Positions 1 to 6,887 of a stretch of 10,073 nt of DNA are shown one piece after another (the stretch's first letter is position 1; each line of letters starts with the position of its first letter). The position numbers and the translations under genes were made by a program. Below the pieces are notes generated by a model. The model made no database searches. It had not been told where the DNA came from and was given only the letters and a program-made list of their open reading frames with translations. Source of the stretch: LMUY01 sp964657445 (GTDB lineage Bacteria; Pseudomonadota; Alphaproteobacteria; Acetobacterales; Acetobacteraceae); NCBI GenBank assembly GCA_964657445.1, contig CAZZVB010000162.1, forward strand, positions 1 through 10,073, read 5' to 3'.

Positions 1-1
1 C

Positions 2-913
2 CTCAATACCCTCAAGGTTGCTGTCGTCGGCGTCGTCCTGACGACCATCCTGGGTACGCTGATCGGCATCGGCCGCTTGTCCAAGAACTGGCTCGTGAGC
101 AAGCTTTGCGGGTTTTACGTTGAGGTGCTGCGAGACATCCCCGTGCTGCTGCAGTTGCTGTTCTGGTACGGGTTGGTGCAGACCCTGCCGTCCGTCCGCA
201 ACGCCGCCAATCCTGTGCCGGGTGTGTATCTCTCCAACCGCGGCATCAAGGTGCCGCTGTTCGAATGGCAGTCGGCGCATAGCTGGGCACTGGCGGCCTT
301 CCTGCTGGGCCTGATCGGCACCATTGCCTGGAGCAGCGCCGCAGCTAAGCGGCAGGCCGACACCGGAGTTCGGCCGAAGACCTGGCCAGTTGCCATCGGC
401 TTGCTGATTGCCTTCCCGATGATCGTCTGGGCCGCGCTCGGTGCGCCGTTCGTGCTGGATATGCCGATCAAGGGCGGCTTCAATTTCCGCGGCGGCGGCA
501 CGATCAGCCCCGAATATGCGGCACTGACGCTGGGGCTGACCGTTTACACAGCCGCCTACATTGCGGAGATCGTGCGCTCCGGCATTCAGGCGGTGCCGCA
601 GGGCCAGTGGGAAGCAGCCGGCGCGATCGGGCTGCGGCCCGGTGCGGTGCTGCGCCACGTGGTGCTGCCGCAGGCACTGCGCGTCGTGATACCGCCGATG
701 ACCAGCCAGTATCTGAACCTGACGAAGAACAGTTCGCTGGCGGTGGCCATCGGCTACCAGGACGTCGTGTCGATCGATCAGACGACACTGAATCAGACCG
801 GGCAGGCGATCGAGGGCATCGCGCTGCTAATGGCAGTCTTCCTGGTGATCAGCCTTTCAATCAGCTTGTTCATGAATTGGTACAACGCCCGCATCGCATT
901 GGTGGAGCGCTGA
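2..913 (+). CDS. aapQ: Amino acid ABC transporter permease, AapQ-type (5' end outside window)
   Basis: Membrane permease of a polar/general L-amino acid ABC importer (HisM/AapQ family); it pairs with the next permease to form the channel in the inner membrane. The reading frame is open from base 2 and the upstream residues (LNTLKVAVVG, then a hydrophobic stretch) fit the family, so the TTG at 77 is internal and the gene begins left of the window. About 303 residues are visible. Seen: the FYVEVLRDIPVLLQL segment typical of amino acid permeases, several hydrophobic helices, and the EAA loop contacting the ATPase (EAAGAIGL at about 611-634, ending in LPQAL near 665-679). The central hydrophobic/loop insert (about 210-510) is normal for AapQ, which is longer than HisM. 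The stop is followed after one base by the aapM ATG, indicating translational coupling. Substrate range is inferred from the family; BztB-type (Glu/Gln/Asp/Asn) is the main alternative. Confidence 0.93.
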   Translation, partial: LNTLKVAVVGVVLTTILGTLIGIGRLSKNWLVSKLCGFYVEVLRDIPVLLQLLFWYGLVQTLPSVRNAANPVPGVYLSNRGIKVPLFEWQSAHSWALAAFLLGLIGTIAWSSAAAKRQADTGVRPKTWPVAIGLLIAFPMIVWAALGAPFVLDMPIKGGFNFRGGGTISPEYAALTLGLTVYTAAYIAEIVRSGIQAVPQGQWEAAGAIGLRPGAVLRHVVLPQALRVVIPPMTSQYLNLTKNSSLAVAIGYQDVVSIDQTTLNQTGQAIEGIALLMAVFLVISLSISLFMNWYNARIALVER

Positions 914-914
914 T

Positions 915-2081
915 ATGAGCCAGATCGCATCGGTCGATCCGGTCCCGTCGGTTGCGGGATCAACGTCGATCCCCACGGCAAGCCGCGCGCGCCCGGCGGC
1001 GGCCGTGCATGGCCCGGTCGCGTGGCTTCGTCAGAATCTGTTCGGGTCCATCCCGTCCGCGATCGCAACCATCATCTTTGGCGCCCTCATCATCAAGTGG
1101 GGTATAAGTCTGGTATCTTGGGGCGTGCTACACGCCGTCTGGTCGGTCCCGGATGGGGCCAACGGCCCGGACACCAGCGCTTGCCGCGAGGCGCAGGGCA
1201 TCGGCGCGTGCTGGGCGGTGCTCGGCGAGAAGTACCGCTTCATCCTGTTCGGCCGCTTTCCCTACGATTTGCAGTGGCGCCCGGCGATCGTGGTCGCCCT
1301 GTTCATCGGGCTGTATGCGATGTCCGCTTGGCGCCGGTTCTGGCGCAAGGAGTTGTTGCTGGTCTGGGTCGCCACATTGGCTGTGATCGGCGTGCTGATG
1401 TGGGGCGGCATCCTTGGCCTGGACTACGTGCCGCAGGACCAATGGGGCGGGCTGCCGCTGACGCTGATCCTGGCGACCTTCGGACTGGCGCTGGCATTCC
1501 CGCTGTCTATCGTGGTGGCGCTGGGCCGCCGCTCGACCAAGCTGCCGGCGGTCAAGGCGCTTTGCGTTCTATACGTTGAGCTGATCCGGGGCGTGCCGTT
1601 GATCACCCTGTTGTTCATGGCAAGCGTGATGTTCCCGCTCTTCCTGCCCGAGGGCGTCAACGTCGATAAGTTGCTCCGCGCGCAGGTCGCCATAATCCTG
1701 TTCGCGGCCGCATATCTGGCCGAGGTCGTCCGCGCCGGACTGCAGACGCTGCCGAAAGGTCAGTATGAAGCGGCCGATGCACTCGGCCTATCCTATTGGA
1801 AGAAGACTGGGCTGATCGTTCTGCCGCAGGCGCTCCGGCTCGTGATCCCGCCGCTGGTCAACACGTTTATCGGCTTCTTCAAGGACACCAGCCTGGTGCT
1901 GATTATCGGTCTGTTCGATCTGCTGTCCGCCGGCAAAATTGCGGTAAGCGAGCCGGCCTGGGCCGCCTATTCCACCGAAGTGTACATCGCATTGGCCGCG
2001 ATCTACTTCGTGTTCTGCTACACCATGGCCCGCTACTCGCGCGGGTTGGAGCGTGAGTTCGCGCGCTCCCGCAACCGATAG
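915..2081 (+). CDS. aapM: Amino acid ABC transporter permease, AapM-type
   Basis: Second inner-membrane permease of the same importer; 388 residues, the usual size for AapM/BztC. The N-terminal 35 residues are a hydrophilic, Pro/Ala/Ser-rich cytoplasmic tail. Hydrophobic helices follow at about 45-75, 122-138, 147-167, 180-203, 220-243, 256-272 and 354-370. The segment LYVELIRGVPLITLLFM (219-235) and the EAA loop (EAADALGLS at 285, LPQAL at 303-307) are diagnostic for polar amino acid permeases. The residue 75-120 loop contains two Cys (90, 99) and is predicted periplasmic. A GGAG at 904-907, seven bases before the ATG, lies inside the end of aapQ and supports this start. The two permeases share the EAA region but differ in the N-terminal half, as expected for a heterodimeric channel. 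BztC is the alternative name. Confidence 0.95.
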   Translation: MSQIASVDPVPSVAGSTSIPTASRARPAAAVHGPVAWLRQNLFGSIPSAIATIIFGALIIKWGISLVSWGVLHAVWSVPDGANGPDTSACREAQGIGACWAVLGEKYRFILFGRFPYDLQWRPAIVVALFIGLYAMSAWRRFWRKELLLVWVATLAVIGVLMWGGILGLDYVPQDQWGGLPLTLILATFGLALAFPLSIVVALGRRSTKLPAVKALCVLYVELIRGVPLITLLFMASVMFPLFLPEGVNVDKLLRAQVAIILFAAAYLAEVVRAGLQTLPKGQYEAADALGLSYWKKTGLIVLPQALRLVIPPLVNTFIGFFKDTSLVLIIGLFDLLSAGKIAVSEPAWAAYSTEVYIALAAIYFVFCYTMARYSRGLEREFARSRNR

Positions 2082-2094
2082 AAGGGGACCACCG

Positions 2095-2880
2095 ATGAGC
2101 GCTGCGATGTCGATGACGACGCCGAGCCCGCTGTCCAACCAGGCGCCGGCGATCGTCTTGGACAAGGTGAACAAGTGGTACGGTGCTATGCACGTGCTGC
2201 GGGACGTGACGCTGAACGTCGGCCAGAAGGAGAAGGTGGTCGTCTGCGGCCCATCCGGCTCCGGCAAGTCCACCATGATCCGCTGCATTAATCGCCTGGA
2301 GACGCACCAGGAAGGCAAGATCATCGTCGATGGCACGGAACTGACGGACGACTTGCGCGCGCTGGACACGATCCGCCGCGAGGTCGGCATGGTGTTCCAG
2401 TCGTTCAACCTTTTTCCGCACCTCACCATCCTCGAGAACTGCACACTGGCGCCGATCTGGGTGCGAAAGATGCCGAAGGCCGAGGCGGAGGAGCTAGCGA
2501 TGAGCTATCTGCGCCGGGTCAAGATCCCGGAGCAGGCGAAGAAATATCCCGGTCAGCTTTCTGGCGGCCAGCAGCAGCGCGTGGCGATCGCCCGTGCGCT
2601 TTGCATGAAGCCGAAGATCATGCTGTTCGACGAGCCGACCTCGGCCCTCGATCCGGAAATGATCAAGGAAGTGCTCGACACCATGATCGGCCTGGCCGAA
2701 ACGGGCATGACCATGGTGTGTGTGACGCACGAGATGGGTTTTGCGAAGAAAGTGGCTGACCGCGTCGTGTTCATGGACCGCGGCGAGATTGTCGAAGCGG
2801 GCCCGCCCGGCGAACTGTTCGACAATCCCCGCACCGACCGGTTGAAGCTGTTCCTGAGCCAAATCCTCAAGGACCACTGA
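2095..2880 (+). CDS. aapP: Amino acid ABC transporter ATP-binding protein, AapP-type
   Basis: Cytoplasmic ATPase that powers the AapQ/AapM channel; 261 residues, typical of the GlnQ/HisP/AapP family. All catalytic elements are present: Walker A GPSGSGKST (52-60), Q-loop Q102 in MVFQSFNLFPHL, signature LSGGQQQR (155-162), Walker B IMLFDE (175-180) with catalytic Glu180, D-loop SALD (183-186), and the switch His212 in VTHEM. The frame is open back to an ATG at 2053, but the ATG at 2095 is preferred. It has an AAGGGG ribosome site at 2082-2087, eight bases away, and lies 13 bases after the aapM stop; the earlier ATG would overlap aapM by 29 bases. The first ~18 residues are low-complexity and precede the conserved core. 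It is last in the visible operon. Nothing in it looks broken. Confidence 0.96.
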   Translation: MSAAMSMTTPSPLSNQAPAIVLDKVNKWYGAMHVLRDVTLNVGQKEKVVVCGPSGSGKSTMIRCINRLETHQEGKIIVDGTELTDDLRALDTIRREVGMVFQSFNLFPHLTILENCTLAPIWVRKMPKAEAEELAMSYLRRVKIPEQAKKYPGQLSGGQQQRVAIARALCMKPKIMLFDEPTSALDPEMIKEVLDTMIGLAETGMTMVCVTHEMGFAKKVADRVVFMDRGEIVEAGPPGELFDNPRTDRLKLFLSQILKDH

Positions 2881-2960
2881 GCCTCTCGTAGCCTCGCATT
2901 CGCGACGCGTGCGCGTGCTGCTTCATGGGGCGAGTGATGAAACGACGCAATTCTGCCCCC

Positions 2961-3025
2961 TTTAGCGCCCCCTCCCCCGTTCCCTTCAGGGGAGAGGTGT
3001 GGGGTTAGAGGCGGCTATGAGCCTC
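2961..3025. repeat. GC-rich imperfect palindrome cluster, repeat-like
   Basis: Between aapP and the PiT terminator lies a C-run/G-run palindrome: CTCCCC (2972-2977) pairs with GGGGAG (2989-2994), and an outer CCCC (2968-2971) can pair with GGGG (3001-3004). A second small hairpin follows, GAGGC/GCCTC around 3007-3025. The composition (CCTCCCCC...GGGGAGAGG...GGGGTTAG) is unlike the flanking genes and resembles dispersed intergenic palindromes common in GC-rich proteobacteria. It could also end aapP transcription, although no clear T-run follows on the + strand. Only one copy is in the window, so calling it a repeat family is inference. Confidence 0.4.
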
Positions 3026-3065
3026 GAAAAGAAAATGCCCGCCTCCACATCTGGAAGGCGGGCAT
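3025..3065 (-). terminator. Rho-independent terminator of the PiT gene
   Basis: A perfect 10-bp stem, ATGCCCGCCT (3035-3044) with AGGCGGGCAT (3056-3065), encloses an 11-base loop. Read on the - strand it is followed at once by TTTCTTTTCG (3034-3025), a good T-rich tract. It begins about 30 bases after the PiT stop codon, in the right orientation. On the + strand the stem is followed by CGTAGG, so it is not a classical terminator for aapP, though it may slow polymerase from that side. Confidence 0.88.
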
Positions 3066-3094
3066 CGTAGGCACCCAGTCTGATGAAGGTCCGG

Positions 3095-4723
3095 TCAGAA
3101 GACCTGACGTAGGATCACGTAGAGTGAGCCGGCGATGAGCATCGCCGCCGGAAGAGTCATGATCCACGCGAGCGCCATGTTCTTGACCGTCGCCCATTGC
3201 AGGCCGGAGCCGTTGGCCATCATGGTGCCGGCGACGCCGCTAGACAGCACGTGGGTGGTTGAAACCGGCAGGCCGTATGCGTCGGCCAGCCCGATCGTGG
3301 CCATAGCCACGATCTCGGCCGAGGCACCCTGAGCGTAGGTCAGGTGTTCCTTGCCGATCTTTTCGCCAACCGTCACGACAATCCGCTTCCAGCCGATCAT
3401 GGTGCCGAGGCCAAGCGCGAGCGCCACGGACACTTTCACCCACAGGGGAATAAAGCGGGTGCTGGCGTCGAGCGCCGAGCGGACGCTCTTCAGCTTGCCT
3501 GCTTCGTCGCTGGTGAAGCCAGCCGGAGCGATGCCCAGAAGGCGGATGGCATCGGCGACTTCATACATGTCGTTGCGGACGTTTGGCGTTTCCGAAGCGG
3601 GGATCTGCCGCAGCGCGCCGTAGCTCTGCACTTGTTTGACGATGTCGGCGGAGATCACCTCTAGGGCTGCATAGATCTCAGGCCTGTTCAGGTCCCGTGT
3701 GGCCAGCGCCGGTGAGAGAACGCCTTTCGCGGCTGCGGGAGACGTGGGTGCTACCATACCCGCGGCATGCGCCCGGAAAACCGTCTGGCCAGCCTGCATC
3801 GTCGAGACGAACGCTGGCATCTGGCTGTCCGGAAGGGCGCGATTCAGAGCGTAGGCGGTGGGTGCGGCACCGATCAGGATGAGCATGATCAGGCCCATGC
3901 CCTTCTGCCCGTCATTGCTGCCGTGGAAGAACGAGACGCCGGTGCAGGTCAGCACCAGAAGGGCACGGATCGCAGCCGGCGGCGGCTTTTGTCCGACCGG
4001 GGCGGTGTAGAGCGACTTGCTCCGGACAACGACCTTCATCAGCAACAGCAGCACGGCGGAGAGCACGAAGCCCAGCACGGGGCTGAATGCCAAGGCTCGC
4101 AGTACACCGCCGGCCTGGCTCCAATCCACGCCCGAGGTGGCGACACCTGCCGGGGAAAGAAGCTGGTTCGCAAGGCCCACACCCATGATAGACCCGACCA
4201 GCGCGTGGGAGGAGCTGTTTGGCAGGCCGAGCGCCCAAGTGCCGAGGTTCCAGATGATGGCGGCAATCAGCAGCGCGAAGATCATCGCATAACCAGCGCC
4301 GCCGCCCACCTGCAGGATCAGCTCGACCGGAAGCAGTGTCACGACGCTGAACGCGACCGCACCGCTGGATGTCAGCACCCCGAGGAAATTGAAGGTTCCG
4401 GACCAGACGACCGCGACGAGCGGCGGCAGACTGTGGGTGTAGATGACGGTCGCCACCGCATTTGCGGTGTCATGGAAGCCGTTCACGAACTCGAAGCCCA
4501 GGGCAATCAGAAGCGCTAGACCGAGCAGCACGAAAGCGCCAACGGCCAGTGTGCTTTGGCCCGCGGCGTCCATGTCGGATACGATGCTGTAGGCGGCGAA
4601 AGCCAGTCCCCCAATGAGGACAGCGAAGAAAGCGATTGCACCGTAGTGGTGCGGCTTCTCATCCAGATGCGGTTGCGGCGAGGGCAAGCCCGAGACGCCG
4701 CGGTTCATAAGCACGTCCGACAT
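3095..4723 (-). CDS. pit: Inorganic phosphate transporter, PiT family
   Basis: Inner-membrane low-affinity phosphate (metal-phosphate) symporter of the PiT family; about 542 residues, slightly longer than E. coli PitA. Seen: N-terminal PiT signature GFEFVNGFHDTANAVAT (76-92), LPNSSSHALVGSIMG (167-181), second signature FFHGSNDGQKGMG (265-277), and GLPVSTTHVLSSGVAG (484-499) forming the inverted half-repeat. Hydrophobic helices fill about 28-47, 58-80, 100-130, 145-165, 208-232, 250-290, 426-446 and 512-538. A soluble region at about 295-425 splits the two halves. The frame runs open to an ATG at 4948, but the extra N-terminus is Arg/Cys-rich and unlike PiT. The tandem ATGs at 4726 and 4723 follow GGGGA, which gives better spacing to 4723. 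It is probably monocistronic, with its own terminator and a palindrome upstream. No PhoU-like (DUF47) partner is in the window. Confidence 0.93.
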   Translation of the reverse strand: MSDVLMNRGVSGLPSPQPHLDEKPHHYGAIAFFAVLIGGLAFAAYSIVSDMDAAGQSTLAVGAFVLLGLALLIALGFEFVNGFHDTANAVATVIYTHSLPPLVAVVWSGTFNFLGVLTSSGAVAFSVVTLLPVELILQVGGGAGYAMIFALLIAAIIWNLGTWALGLPNSSSHALVGSIMGVGLANQLLSPAGVATSGVDWSQAGGVLRALAFSPVLGFVLSAVLLLLMKVVVRSKSLYTAPVGQKPPPAAIRALLVLTCTGVSFFHGSNDGQKGMGLIMLILIGAAPTAYALNRALPDSQMPAFVSTMQAGQTVFRAHAAGMVAPTSPAAAKGVLSPALATRDLNRPEIYAALEVISADIVKQVQSYGALRQIPASETPNVRNDMYEVADAIRLLGIAPAGFTSDEAGKLKSVRSALDASTRFIPLWVKVSVALALGLGTMIGWKRIVVTVGEKIGKEHLTYAQGASAEIVAMATIGLADAYGLPVSTTHVLSSGVAGTMMANGSGLQWATVKNMALAWIMTLPAAMLIAGSLYVILRQVF

Positions 4724-4781
4724 CATGTTCCCCGCCGGTTTGATTGCGGAGCACGGACTAGCGAACTCAAGAGCTACGAAC

Positions 4782-4801
4782 GATGTCGGTTCCGTGACAT
4801 C
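4782..4801. promoter_or_regulatory. 20-bp palindrome upstream of pit, candidate operator
   Basis: GATGTC (4782-4787) and GACATC (4796-4801) form a perfect 6-bp inverted repeat around an 8-base spacer (GGTTCCGT), about 59-78 bases upstream of the PiT start. It does not match a tandem CTGTCAT-type Pho box, so PhoB control is not supported. It could be a binding site for a dimeric regulator or chance; no convincing -35/-10 pair was found next to it. Confidence 0.3.
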
Positions 4802-4841
4802 TGCTCGTCGAAAGAAGTTTCCGAGCCTTCGATGGCCCGGC

Positions 4842-5066
4842 CTACGGGCGGACCATACTCTTGCGTCGGATTTCCTCGGCGAGTTCCGGATGAGCCCGGC
4901 GGATTTGCAGCACCCGCCTTGCAGTTGCCGGTCCCGGCGCCGGATCACGCTCCCAATGCTCGAGGAACACCAGATCGGCGAGGGCTGCCGGAGGCATCGA
5001 ATAGGCCGCAGTGCTTTGTGGAAGCGCAGCTTCGATGGAGGCTCGGTCTACTCGTGGACGAATCAT
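4842..5066 (-). CDS. Possible small protein of unknown function (74 aa)
   Basis: I do not recognise this protein. The frame lies in the 488-base gap between ahcY and pit, on the same strand as both. The ATG at 5066 is preceded by AGAGG with a six-base spacer, a reasonable ribosome site. The protein is basic and soluble, without a signal peptide, membrane segment or Cys. From about residue 22 on, third codon positions are mostly G/C as in neighbouring genes, and the residues (LADLVFLEHWERDP, then an Arg/Glu-rich probable helix LQIRRAHPELAEEIRRK) look protein-like. The first 20 codons have mixed third positions. It could be a real small gene, the remnant of a longer one, or a chance frame; longer frames on the opposite strand look like shadows because they are Arg/Ser-rich and ignore gene boundaries. 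Confidence 0.4.
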   Translation of the reverse strand: MIRPRVDRASIEAALPQSTAAYSMPPAALADLVFLEHWERDPAPGPATARRVLQIRRAHPELAEEIRRKSMVRP

Positions 5067-5177
5067 CGGCTGCCTCTACGCTCTACGGCGCTCGAACGCA
5101 GCTTAGCGGGAAACTATCCAGGGTGGAGAGAAAAGATATCGCTTGTCAGCAATGCAAACCGGCCCGCAGAGCAAATC

Positions 5178-5207
5178 GCGGTCACGAACTGAGCAGTTCG
5201 TGACCGC
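5178..5207 (-). terminator. Long inverted repeat after ahcY, probable terminator
   Basis: A perfect 14-base inverted repeat has arms GCGGTCACGAACTG (5178-5191) and CAGTTCGTGACCGC (5194-5207) with only AG between; in RNA this gives a 12-bp stem with a 6-base loop. It starts eight bases after the ahcY stop. On the - strand it is followed by GATTTGC rather than a solid T-run, so termination may be weak or the hairpin may protect the mRNA 3' end. Confidence 0.65.
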
Positions 5208-5214
5208 AGTTAGA

Positions 5215-6522
<1,308 letters not shown>

Positions 6523-6551
6523 TGTGGTCTCCGCTGGCTGGTTCGCTGCGT

Positions 6552-6578
6552 CTTATAAGGATATGTTGATGTAAGCAA
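6552..6578 (-). promoter_or_regulatory. Likely ahcY promoter with AT-rich regulator-like motif
   Basis: On the - strand TTGCTT (6578-6573) is followed after 15 bases by TATAAG (6557-6552); shifting the -35 by one base gives 16. Transcription would start near 6545, leaving a leader of only about 23 bases before the ahcY ATG, which leaves no room for a riboswitch. The overlapping AT-rich block CATATCCTTATAAG (6565-6552) stands out in this GC-rich DNA. From memory it resembles ATATC-TTATA-like sites attributed to the SAH-responsive ArsR-type regulator SahR on methionine-cycle genes in Alphaproteobacteria; that resemblance is unverified. Confidence 0.45.
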
Positions 6579-6661
6579 CTATCTCGGGGATCTCATACCA
6601 TGGTCTGCGTTATGCATGTGTGAACAGGTAACTTTGGCGTCCTCGATCGGTACGATGTCGG

Positions 6662-6679
6662 GTTGACTCCAGTGTCAAC
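6662..6679. promoter_or_regulatory. 18-bp palindrome carrying a TTGACA box
   Basis: On the - strand the sequence is GTTGACACTGGAGTCAAC: perfect 6-bp arms GTTGAC/GTCAAC around a 6-base spacer, with a consensus -35 hexamer (TTGACA) inside. A weak -10 (TCGTAC) lies 17 bases further. It sits about 140-157 bases upstream of the ahcY start. Alternatives are a distal ahcY promoter overlapped by an operator, or a regulator site alone. A + strand use would have TTGACT as the -35 but no downstream gene until rho's antisense. Confidence 0.35.
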
Positions 6680-6783
6680 GCCCTGCGTCCACGCGCGATG
6701 GTCCGTAACCGACGCAAAGAACATCGCCCTGACGCAATTGGTCTAGAGCTGTCCGCGCAAAGCAATTTTGAACGATGATAGTC

Positions 6784-6825
6784 GTGCAAAACGAATTGAC
6801 GCCATCAAGCGCCCGGCTTTTGCAC
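6784..6825. repeat. 8-bp inverted repeat downstream of rho
   Basis: GTGCAAAA (6784-6791) and TTTTGCAC (6818-6825) are perfect inverted arms separated by 26 bases, inside the rho-ahcY gap. In - strand RNA this would form an A/U-containing stem with a large loop that can fold a small AAGC/GCTT stem. It may be part of the rho 3' untranslated region or an operator pair; no function can be assigned. Confidence 0.3.
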
Positions 6826-6837
6826 AGAGCTAGCAGG

Positions 6838-6876
6838 AGGAACTGCGGCTGTTCCCGCGAAGGGACAGCCGTTCCT
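6838..6876 (-). terminator. Hairpin just after rho, possible terminator
   Basis: Stem segments AGGAAC/GTTCCT (6838-6843 with 6871-6876), GGCTGT/ACAGCC (6847-6852 with 6865-6870) and CCC/GGG (6854-6856 with 6862-6864) stack around a 5-base loop, interrupted by a 3-base bulge and a 1-base bulge. It starts 11 bases after the rho stop. No T-run follows on the - strand, so it is either a weak terminator or a 3'-end stabilising hairpin. Confidence 0.5.
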
Positions 6877-6887
6877 TAGACCCTCTC

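Larger units (their letters stand above)
4727..5177. other. Gap between ahcY and pit, overview
   Basis: Apart from the possible 74-residue protein at 4842-5066 and the palindrome at 4782-4801, nothing is recognisable here. The stretch 5110-5158 is relatively AT-rich (for example GAGAGAAAAGATATCGC) and may contain a promoter for the small gene on the - strand, but no clean -35/-10 pair was seen. The + strand frames that cover the gap have Arg/Ser-rich, non-family translations and no ribosome sites, so they are not called. Confidence 0.4.

Noticed and set aside
2930..2966. GGGGC/GCCCC with CCCTTTA as an aapP terminator
   Set aside because: The stem is only 5 bp with a loop of more than 20 bases and a three-base T-run; too weak to call.
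4727..4948. N-terminal extension of the PiT protein up to an ATG at 4948
   Set aside because: The added residues are Arg/Cys-rich and unlike PiT N-termini, and the frame overlaps the possible small gene; tandem ATGs with a ribosome site occur at 4726/4723.
4556..5203. 215-residue + strand frame running from inside pit across the gap
   Set aside because: It crosses the pit start, its translation is Arg/Pro-rich, and it has no ribosome site; judged a chance frame.
6523..6600. SAM/SAH riboswitch in front of ahcY
   Set aside because: The likely promoter leaves only about 23 leader bases and I could not fold a known SAH or SAM-II type core in this gap.
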